Shown here one piece after another: positions 1 to 5,545 of a stretch of 7,105 bases of DNA. The first letter of the stretch is position 1; each line of letters begins with the position of its first letter. This DNA is from Sulfurimonas sp. (lineage in GTDB: Bacteria; Campylobacterota; Campylobacteria; Campylobacterales; Sulfurimonadaceae): assembly GCA_026987995.1 (NCBI GenBank), contig JALSMC010000285.1, positions 1-7,105 of the forward strand. Reading direction: 5' to 3'. Made by a program: the position numbers and the translations under genes. The notes beneath the pieces are model-generated. The model saw only the letters and a program-made list of their open reading frames with translations. It ran no database searches and was not told the DNA's origin.

Positions 1-1083
1 ACTTTTTCCTAAAGGCTGATGAATACGTCTACGGATAGACTCATTAGATATGTAAGTAGGATTGTCAATTTCTATCTTATCTATTATAGGGGCTTGAAAT
101 TTATGCTTCATTCTATGTTTTTGTGTGTATTTTGCATATTCTTCTTCACTTAGACTTAAAGGTTTTAAACTTGCTTTTTGCTTTTGAGCTTCTTCTACAC
201 CGCGTTTAATTATCTTTGTATATTTATCTGCATCAAGTCCTGAAAAACCATCTAAATTTGGAGTAATTAATATATCTGCATCTGTTAATTTAATTATCGA
301 TTCATTTGCATTTTTTCTCATTAAAATATTTACTAGTTGTCCCATAACAACGAAGTAAGAGTTTACATCCAGTTCATCAGAAAAATTTTCACTTACATCA
401 ACTGCTATGATAATATCTGCACCCATATCTCGTGCTATTTGAATTGGGAAGTTATCACTCACCCCTCCATCAACTAAATCTATTCCATTAATATTTATAG
501 GCTGAAAACCACCAGGAATAGAGCTTGAAGCATATATAGCCCGAGCTAAATTTCCTGACTTTAAAACAACTGCATCACCATTCTTTATATTTGTTGCTAC
601 AGCTCTAAAAGGTATACTTAATGTATCAAAATCATTAATATCTTGAACATGCTGAGTTAGTTCTTCAAATTTTAAAAGCATAGGTTGGCGTTTGAGTACC
701 CCTGTTGGAAGGACTAGTTTACTATTTGCATTTACTCCTAGTCCTAAGCGCCCTTGGTAGATATAGTCGCGTTCTTTTCTTCGCATAGGCATATCTTGTC
801 TATTATGGTCTGTACGTATATATTTTTTCCAGTCTGTTGTAGTTAACATCGTTTCTATCTCTTGAGGTGTCTTACCACTAGCATAAAGCCCACCAACAAA
901 AGACCCCATACTTGTTCCCACTATCATATCAATAGGAATATGATTTTTTTCTAACTCTTTTAAAATCCCTACATGTGCACCACCACGAGCACCACCACCT
1001 GAAAGTACAAGTGCTATTTTAGGTCTATCTTGGGCATAGACTATCGAGCTAAAAAGAGCGACTCCAAGTAAAAAAAGCTTCAT
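1..1083 (-). CDS. Patatin-like phospholipase with C-terminal POTRA start (PlpD/type Vd-like), 3' end outside window
   Basis: Serine lipase of the patatin/RssA family, probably hydrolysing acyl chains of phospholipids. The 361 codons seen are open to the window edge, so the C-terminus is missing. Residues 1-17 are a signal peptide (hydrophobic core, VYA before Gln18), so it is exported. The oxyanion-hole motif GGGARG is at 29-34, the nucleophile motif GTSMG at 56-60 (Ser58), and the catalytic Asp motif DGG at 205-207. From about residue 333 the sequence (IDKIEIDNPTYIS) looks like the first strand and helix of a POTRA domain. This is the layout of PlpD/FplA type Vd proteins, in which a 16-strand barrel follows, so I expect the barrel beyond the edge. 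The start is ATG at 1083, with AAGGA overlapping the dgkA stop 8 nt upstream. It is the last visible gene of the lipid operon. Family is very likely; the type Vd assignment is good but rests on a short POTRA stretch. Confidence 0.9.
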   Translation of the reverse strand, partial: MKLFLLGVALFSSIVYAQDRPKIALVLSGGGARGGAHVGILKELEKNHIPIDMIVGTSMGSFVGGLYASGKTPQEIETMLTTTDWKKYIRTDHNRQDMPMRRKERDYIYQGRLGLGVNANSKLVLPTGVLKRQPMLLKFEELTQHVQDINDFDTLSIPFRAVATNIKNGDAVVLKSGNLARAIYASSSIPGGFQPININGIDLVDGGVSDNFPIQIARDMGADIIIAVDVSENFSDELDVNSYFVVMGQLVNILMRKNANESIIKLTDADILITPNLDGFSGLDADKYTKIIKRGVEEAQKQKASLKPLSLSEEEYAKYTQKHRMKHKFQAPIIDKIEIDNPTYISNESIRRRIHQPLGKS

Positions 1084-1091
1084 ACTATTCC

Positions 1092-1463
1092 TTATACTAT
1101 CTCGTAAGCGAGTACTAACACACTGAGCCATATCAAAGTTGTCACTACCAGAGAGAGTAAAACTATGGTAGCACCAACATCTTTTGCCTGCTTTGCAAGT
1201 ATGTGATAGTCCTGTGTTACAAGATCTACCACTCGCTCTATCGCAGAGTTTATCACTTCAGCAAATACAGGAATAAAAAGAGATATGAAAAGAATGGCTG
1301 AGTAGCCAAACTCGATGGGTAAGTTCCATGCAATGGTTCCCATCACAAAAAGCATAAGTAACTGCCACTTAAAAGAGGTTTCATTTTTAACTATGTCTAT
1401 AAAACCCTCTACTGCATAACCACCATTTCTAAAAAGGTTGTGCTTTGGTTTATTTAGTTTCAT
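1092..1463 (-). CDS. dgkA: Diacylglycerol kinase (DgkA, prokaryotic integral-membrane type)
   Basis: Phosphorylates diacylglycerol to phosphatidic acid with ATP in the inner membrane, returning diacylglycerol to phospholipid synthesis. The 123-residue length matches the family (E. coli about 122). The signature EVINSAIERVVD is at 69-80, and AKD is at 93-95. The catalytic and metal-binding residues known from E. coli DgkA (Glu28, Glu69, Asn72, Glu76, Lys94, Asp95) are all present at the same numbers. Three membrane helices lie at about 33-50, 55-72 and 98-119, after an amphipathic N-terminus. The ATG at 1463 is supported by GAAGGA 5 nt upstream, which lies inside the 3' end of the acyltransferase gene. 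The two reading frames overlap by 14 nt, implying translational coupling. The phospholipase gene follows after 8 nt. Function is very secure. Confidence 0.97.
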   Translation of the reverse strand: MKLNKPKHNLFRNGGYAVEGFIDIVKNETSFKWQLLMLFVMGTIAWNLPIEFGYSAILFISLFIPVFAEVINSAIERVVDLVTQDYHILAKQAKDVGATIVLLSLVVTTLIWLSVLVLAYEIV

Positions 1464-3273
1464 ATTTGTCCTTCATTTTTTGTATGACTTCTTGTACTTG
1501 TGAAGCAGATGTTTGTGCCATAAGTGGTGTCCCAAAATATACATTAATAATTCGACGCTGCCAAAAATACTTTTTCTTGGCGTTTTTATAACGAGAAAAT
1601 AGACTTCCAAAAACACCATCAATAAAGACAGGAATAATATATCCTTCATAGTCATCTCTTATAAACTCATACCCTCGATGAAATTTGGAAAGTTTTCCAT
1701 CCTTACTGATTTTTCCTTCTGGAAATATTGCTACAAGCTTACCACTTTTAAGTCTATTGTGTGCCTCGTTAAAAGCATCTTTACTTGCTTTACTTGAGAT
1801 AGGAATTGCTTCTCCTTTTTTAAAAACGGCATGAAAAACAGGCCAGTTGTATATATCTTTTTCCATCATGTAGTTTAAGTAGCGGTTAAATGGTAACTGT
1901 AAGATAATCCAATCTAACCAACTGACATGGTTTGAAAGTAAAAGTGCGGCACCCTCTTTTGGTACATTTTCTAAACCATGGTAGATATACTTATGTCGTA
2001 AAGAACCAAGAATGAGCATTTTTGCCCAAAATGTATCTACAAAGTAATGTTTCAGTGTTATAAAACTCAAGTAAACACCAACTGCACCCATAAGGTAAAA
2101 AAGAATCTCTGTATCCATTCCTTTATAAGCGAAAACTGTCGTAAGCATTAAAAATGTAAACATAAAAATATTTTGTATAAAGTTGTTTCCAGCTAAAATA
2201 ATCCCTAAATGAACACGAGAAGAAAGTAGTTGGATTCTAGCATTTAATGGCACCATAATAAAACCAGAAAAGAGACCAAAAAGCATAAATAGCAGTGCCA
2301 TTAAAGCCATAGAGTGAACAAAAGGTACAAGAAAAACCACCATTGTTATACCACTCGCGCCCAAACCTACTAGTCCTAAGTTCACATAGTACTTTGAGTA
2401 TTTTGAAGCCAAAATAGAACCAACAACTATACCTATACCCGCTAGTGCCATTACACCTTGAATATAGATAGTATTTGTAACCCCTAAATTACTTTTAGCA
2501 TACTCTCCAAAAATTGCTAAAACAACTTGAGAAATAGACCAAAAAAGGCTGAGTGCAATAATAGCATCAAAAATTTCTCGTTTTCTTGTGATAACTTTCA
2601 TATTTTTTCTAAGATATGCACCACGAAGATAACGTGCAAATTTAAACTTTCGTGGACTAGTCTCTTTCATTTTGTTTGGTAATCTCGAGGCAAAAAACCA
2701 CTCTATTACAGAGCTAAAAACGAGTAGCCATCCTAGAGGAGCTATCGCCTTAAGTATCTCACTCTCATCTACTAATGATTCACTATACCTACCTTCAAAT
2801 AAGAGTGTATAAAAAATGATTCCACCAAGGATTGCTACTGTAGTTGTTGCCTGAATAGCAGCATTTCCTGAACTTATGTACTTTTCACCAACAAGTTCTT
2901 TGATATATCCATACTTTGCAGGTCCATATATAGCACTTTGTAGGGCAAGTAAAAATGTCATACTAAACGCCAGTACAAAAAGACCATGGTAATAAGAGTA
3001 TGTAATGCCTAATGTGATAAATACAGCTAATATAGAAGAGTACTCCATAATCTTGTTTTTAGGAAATTTATCGGCTAAAAATCCAGAAGGAGAAAAAAGT
3101 AATATAAAAGGTAAAAGTATAAGGGCATTAACAACAGCAGTAAGTACTACTAGCATATCTCCATCATATACTTTAAAAATTGTATTTTGAATGATGATTT
3201 TATGACCTAAGTCTGTAAAAGCATTTAAAAAAATAACTATTATATAGTTTACAATACCAACTATTTTATACAT
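1450..3273 (-). CDS. LplT-like lysophospholipid MFS transporter fused to PlsC-type acyltransferase
   Basis: A two-part inner-membrane protein of 607 residues. Residues 1 to about 410 form an MFS domain with about 12 membrane segments. It resembles LplT, which flips lysophospholipids inward; typical stretches are GPAKYGYIKE (117-126) and VPLNARIQ (341-348). Residues about 420-600 form a PlsC/LPLAT domain with the catalytic NHxxxxD motif (Asn448, His449, Asp454), motif II around GEAIPIS (487-493), FPEG (517-520) and IIPVFIDG (546-553). Together these would import lysophospholipid and reacylate it. Many proteobacterial relatives carry a third acyl-ACP synthetase (AMP-binding) domain, as in Aas. 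None is present here, and dgkA follows directly, so the acyl donor must come from elsewhere. The ATG at 3273 lies 1 nt after the upstream stop (TAG-T-ATG) with only a weak Shine-Dalgarno, suggesting translational coupling. Domain calls are secure; the exact substrate is inferred. Confidence 0.93.
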   Translation of the reverse strand: MYKIVGIVNYIIVIFLNAFTDLGHKIIIQNTIFKVYDGDMLVVLTAVVNALILLPFILLFSPSGFLADKFPKNKIMEYSSILAVFITLGITYSYYHGLFVLAFSMTFLLALQSAIYGPAKYGYIKELVGEKYISSGNAAIQATTTVAILGGIIFYTLLFEGRYSESLVDESEILKAIAPLGWLLVFSSVIEWFFASRLPNKMKETSPRKFKFARYLRGAYLRKNMKVITRKREIFDAIIALSLFWSISQVVLAIFGEYAKSNLGVTNTIYIQGVMALAGIGIVVGSILASKYSKYYVNLGLVGLGASGITMVVFLVPFVHSMALMALLFMLFGLFSGFIMVPLNARIQLLSSRVHLGIILAGNNFIQNIFMFTFLMLTTVFAYKGMDTEILFYLMGAVGVYLSFITLKHYFVDTFWAKMLILGSLRHKYIYHGLENVPKEGAALLLSNHVSWLDWIILQLPFNRYLNYMMEKDIYNWPVFHAVFKKGEAIPISSKASKDAFNEAHNRLKSGKLVAIFPEGKISKDGKLSKFHRGYEFIRDDYEGYIIPVFIDGVFGSLFSRYKNAKKKYFWQRRIINVYFGTPLMAQTSASQVQEVIQKMKDKYETK

Positions 3274-3274
3274 A

Positions 3275-3997
3275 CTATACTTTGTTTTGCTCTACTAAAG
3301 TAGTACTCCAGCCCTCATAATACCCTTGATATTTCTTAATCTCTACAAAAAGTTTATCTATCTCCGCTTTCAGTGTTTGGCTACGAACATCATGCTCTTT
3401 AACAAGAGCTATCCCATGCTCAAACTCTTCACTACTTATCTCATCTTTTAGTTTGTAACCTTCTATATTTAGTGTATTTAAAAATCTATTTTTTTGTGTT
3501 GGAAGTTCAAAAGAGATATAATGTTCTACACTGCGAACTGTAGAGAGATCATCCTCTTCTTCACTCAACATAAAGATGATTTTCTCACTTTGGATATGGC
3601 ACTGCTCTAGTTCTGTTGGCATTAGATTTTTATGATGGAAGTCCCACTTTGTATCTCTAACAACACTACTCTCATAAACATAATTACTCTCTTTGAGTAT
3701 ATGCTGTGCTATAGTATCTAACTCTTTAGAATCTTTAGCATAAAAGTAAAGTTCACTCCAAGCATCTACATTACGAGTAGCTACATACTTTGCTTTTTCT
3801 TGGTGTTCTAAGGCAATAATTAGAGACTCTTTTGTCTCTAAAAATTCTTCAAAACCGTTCAGACTTTCATCTAAACCATCAAATTTTATAAAAACACTAA
3901 AGAGCCAAGGGTTATTACTGCTAAAGCCAAAAGCATTTAAATCAATCTCTATATGAATCGTGTTGTTATCTTCTAATCGTGTAAAATATTCTCTCAT
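3275..3997 (-). CDS. DUF695 protein with C-terminal RraB-like domain
   Basis: A 240-residue soluble, acidic protein with no signal peptide or membrane segment, probably cytoplasmic. Residues 1 to about 128 resemble DUF695, a domain of unknown function; the stretch DTKWDFHHKNLMPTELE (115-131) is typical of its end. Residues about 132-235 resemble RraB, the regulator of RNase E. Matching features are an acidic EEEDDLSTVRSVEHYISF segment (146-163), a helix before EGYKLKDE (179-186) and the closing YYEGWSTTL (226-234), comparable to RraB's YDGWGTY. DUF695 and RraB domains are known to occur in one polypeptide. The role is unknown; RNase inhibition should not be assumed, since well-studied Campylobacterota lack RNase E. 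It is the first gene of the leftward lipid operon, ending 1 nt before the transporter-acyltransferase start. ATG 3997 is preceded by AGAGA at a suitable distance. Domain calls come from recalled family patterns. Confidence 0.8.
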   Translation of the reverse strand: MREYFTRLEDNNTIHIEIDLNAFGFSSNNPWLFSVFIKFDGLDESLNGFEEFLETKESLIIALEHQEKAKYVATRNVDAWSELYFYAKDSKELDTIAQHILKESNYVYESSVVRDTKWDFHHKNLMPTELEQCHIQSEKIIFMLSEEEDDLSTVRSVEHYISFELPTQKNRFLNTLNIEGYKLKDEISSEEFEHGIALVKEHDVRSQTLKAEIDKLFVEIKKYQGYYEGWSTTLVEQNKV

Positions 3998-4026
3998 TAT
4001 CTCTCTATTGTACTAATTTTTATTAT

Positions 4027-4056
4027 ATTATATCAAATAATACTGTGAATACTCAA
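4027..4056 (-). promoter_or_regulatory. Promoter of the leftward lipid operon
   Basis: On the minus strand an extended -10, TGATATAAT (4035-4027), is preceded after an 18-nt spacer by TTGAGT (4056-4051), which matches four of six -35 positions. A second overlapping TATAAT lies at 4027-4022. Transcription would start near 4020, giving a leader of about 20 nt before the ATG at 3997. It is the only good promoter seen for the four-gene operon, because the internal gaps are too short to hold others. Confidence 0.65.
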
Positions 4057-4095
4057 ATACGGTAAAAATTAAAATTATATTAATCTTTATAAGAC

Positions 4096-4101
4096 TATAA
4101 T
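4096..4101 (+). promoter_or_regulatory. -10 box for the REC-REC-GGDEF gene
   Basis: TATAAT at 4096-4101 sits in a very AT-rich stretch with no recognisable -35, as is common for housekeeping promoters in Campylobacterota. The predicted transcription start is near 4108, only about 16 nt before the ATG at 4124 and about 28 nt before the alternative TTG at 4136. The short leader bears on the choice of start codon. Confidence 0.55.
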
Positions 4102-4123
4102 CATTCTAAATAATAGCATTTAT

Positions 4124-5380
4124 ATGGAGAATCAATTGTTTAAAAAGATACTTATTGTTGATAATGACATTCAGTTTAACACTACCCTCAAAGAAAAGTT
4201 AGAACATTCACATCAAGTAAATGTAACATCCATTAAAGACTTAGATGCAAATATAGAAAATCTACTAGAGTATGAGTTATATATCGTCCGTTTAGATGAT
4301 ACAACTGATGACATCATCAAAGAACTTACAAATAAAGACAAGTTTGTTATACTCGTTACCCAGTTTGATAACAAAGAGATAAGAGAAAAGATTCTCGCTT
4401 ACCATGTATCTGACTATGTTGTGACTAATTCCCCCTCATCAGTAGATTTTGTATACAAAATAGTTCAAAGAATTCAATCTAATGCACAAAAAACTATTTT
4501 AACAGTAGATGACTCTAAGTTAGTACTTACACAAATGGCTATTCTTCTAAGTTCTCAAAATATTCACTATGTTCAGTGCAGTAATGGTGAAGAGGCTTGG
4601 CAGTACTTACAAAGTACGAACTCTAAAAAGATAGACTTAGTCATCACTGATTATGAAATGCCTATTATGAATGGTTATGACCTTGTAAAGAACATTCGTA
4701 CAAGATTCTCTTTTGAAGAGTTGCCTGTACTTGTAGTTTCTGGGAGTGAAGACACTTTTATGATAAGTAGATTTTTAAAAGTTGGTGCGAACGACTACAT
4801 CACTAAACCTTTTATAAATGAAGAGTTTATGGGTCGTATAAATAATGCACTTTTAATCACAGAGATGTTCAACAAAATCAAAAGTATGGCGATGACAGAT
4901 CACCTTACAGGTATTCACAACCGTGTTTACTTCTATGAGGCTGGTGTAAAGATACTTGAAAATGCCAATAGAGCAAAGCAAGAATCAGCTATTGCCATGA
5001 TAGATATAGATAACTTCAAAAGTGTAAATGATACATATGGACATGAAGCCGGCGACAAAGCACTTATTCATGTAGCAAACACTATAAAAAGAGCACTTCG
5101 TCGCTCAGATGTACTCGTTCGTTTTGGTGGAGAAGAGTTTGTCATATTATTACCAAACTGTCCACATAAGCAAGCACTTCAAGTAATGCAAAAAGTATGT
5201 GACATGGTTGCTAAATCTCCATGTCACATAGACAATGATACAGATTTAAGAATCACTATCTCAATTGGTGTTACATCCATCATAAAAGATGTAGATGAAA
5301 TGCTAGAAACTGCTGATAAATACATGTACGAAGCAAAACAAAGCGGGAAAAACAGAGTAGTTTCACAAGACAAGCTTTAA
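4124..5380 (+). CDS. Response regulator with two receiver domains and a GGDEF domain (diguanylate cyclase)
   Basis: Probably makes cyclic di-GMP from two GTP in the cytoplasm under control of phosphorylation. REC1 (about 7-118) is degenerate. It keeps Asp13 and Thr79, but the second acidic residue is Asn14, the phosphoacceptor position is Arg56, and the conserved Lys is Asn102. REC2 (about 123-250) is complete: Asp129/Asp130, phosphoacceptor Asp176 in ITDYEMP, Ser206 and Lys228 in TKPF. The GGDEF domain (about 256-414) has DHLTGIHNR, metal-binding Asp294, NDTYGHEAGD and an intact GGEEF site (335-339). RRSD (326-329) fits the inhibitory RxxD I-site. The layout recalls PleD with the roles of the two receivers exchanged. 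No histidine kinase is nearby, so the partner is unknown. ATG 4124 lacks a Shine-Dalgarno; TTG 4136 (codon 5) has GGAGA 5 nt upstream and may be the true start, giving 414 residues. Confidence 0.93.
   Translation: MENQLFKKILIVDNDIQFNTTLKEKLEHSHQVNVTSIKDLDANIENLLEYELYIVRLDDTTDDIIKELTNKDKFVILVTQFDNKEIREKILAYHVSDYVVTNSPSSVDFVYKIVQRIQSNAQKTILTVDDSKLVLTQMAILLSSQNIHYVQCSNGEEAWQYLQSTNSKKIDLVITDYEMPIMNGYDLVKNIRTRFSFEELPVLVVSGSEDTFMISRFLKVGANDYITKPFINEEFMGRINNALLITEMFNKIKSMAMTDHLTGIHNRVYFYEAGVKILENANRAKQESAIAMIDIDNFKSVNDTYGHEAGDKALIHVANTIKRALRRSDVLVRFGGEEFVILLPNCPHKQALQVMQKVCDMVAKSPCHIDNDTDLRITISIGVTSIIKDVDEMLETADKYMYEAKQSGKNRVVSQDKL
4126..4130 (+). promoter_or_regulatory. Shine-Dalgarno GGAGA that favours TTG 4136 as start
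   Basis: GGAGA lies within the first codons of the longest reading frame and is 5 nt upstream of an in-frame TTG (4136-4138). Nothing resembling a ribosome binding site precedes the ATG at 4124. Either start leaves the first receiver domain whole, because its first beta strand begins at Lys7 or Lys8. Confidence 0.5.
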
Positions 5381-5406
5381 AAAAGATTGAACTACTCTCC
5401 TCCCGC
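5343..5406 (+). repeat. Long imperfect inverted repeat across the GGDEF stop codon
   Basis: Two blocks pair symmetrically. GCGGGA (5343-5348) pairs with TCCCGC (5401-5406), and AGAGTAGTT (5354-5362) pairs with AACTACTCT (5390-5398). This gives 15 base pairs with a 5-nt/2-nt internal loop and a 27-nt apical loop containing the TAA stop (5378-5380). No T-run follows, so it is not a standard intrinsic terminator. It could act as a 3'-end stabiliser or a Rho-associated end. Confidence 0.6.
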
Positions 5407-5420
5407 AGGACTCCTCAAAG

Positions 5421-5436
5421 CAAATTTCCAAATTTG
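5421..5436 (+). repeat. Short palindromic AT motif downstream of the GGDEF gene
   Basis: CAAATTT (5421-5427) and AAATTTG (5430-5436) form a 7-bp inverted repeat separated by CC. The same bases also read as two direct copies of CAAATTT. The 2-nt loop is too small for a good RNA hairpin and no T-tract follows, so a DNA site or part of an interspersed repeat is more likely than a terminator. Confidence 0.35.
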
Positions 5437-5438
5437 TT

Positions 5439-5457
5439 GATAATAATTCTCATAACT
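5439..5457 (+). promoter_or_regulatory. Weak Fur-box-like site just upstream of the porin -35
   Basis: The 19 bases beginning GATAATAATTCTCATAA match 13 of 19 positions of the classic Fur consensus GATAATGATAATCATTATC by direct comparison. It ends 1 nt before the -35 box. Alone this would be marginal in AT-rich DNA. Its pairing with the stronger site at 5501-5519 makes it more credible. Confidence 0.4.
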
Positions 5458-5458
5458 A

Positions 5459-5487
5459 TTGACATTCATTAACTTTTTGTTTATAAT
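5459..5487 (+). promoter_or_regulatory. Full-consensus sigma70 promoter of the porin gene
   Basis: TTGACA (5459-5464) and TATAAT (5482-5487) are both perfect and separated by the optimal 17 nt. Transcription would begin near 5494, leaving a leader of about 52 nt. Such an unweakened promoter suggests strong expression that needs a repressor, which agrees with the Fur-like sites on both sides. Confidence 0.85.
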
Positions 5488-5500
5488 TCCGCTATAACTT

Positions 5501-5519
5501 GATTATGATAATAAATATC
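5501..5519 (+). promoter_or_regulatory. Fur-box-like operator downstream of the porin transcription start
   Basis: Direct comparison with GATAATGATAATCATTATC gives 16 of 19 matches. The site overlaps a perfect 8-bp inverted repeat, TTATGATA (5503-5510) and TATCATAA (5516-5523), around ATAAA. It lies at about +8 to +26 relative to the predicted start, where a bound repressor would block transcription. Iron-dependent repression by Fur is the likeliest reading; another dimeric regulator of an AT-rich site is possible. Confidence 0.6.
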
Positions 5520-5545
5520 ATAACTAAAAACAAATAGGAAATAAA

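Noticed and set aside
1473..1655. 60-codon minus-strand reading frame
   Set aside because: Lies entirely inside the acyltransferase domain coding region in another frame; no family resemblance, and the host frame has clear catalytic motifs.
3005..3190. 61-codon plus-strand reading frame
   Set aside because: Antisense to the N-terminal membrane part of the LplT-like gene, with no ribosome binding site or recognisable protein pattern.
5421..5436. Intrinsic terminator for the cyclase gene
   Set aside because: The inverted repeat has a 2-nt loop, AT-only core pairs and no following T-run.
5381..5460. Small minus-strand peptide gene in the spacer
   Set aside because: The open stretch has no ATG with a ribosome binding site and is short; a DNA repeat or palindrome explains the composition better.
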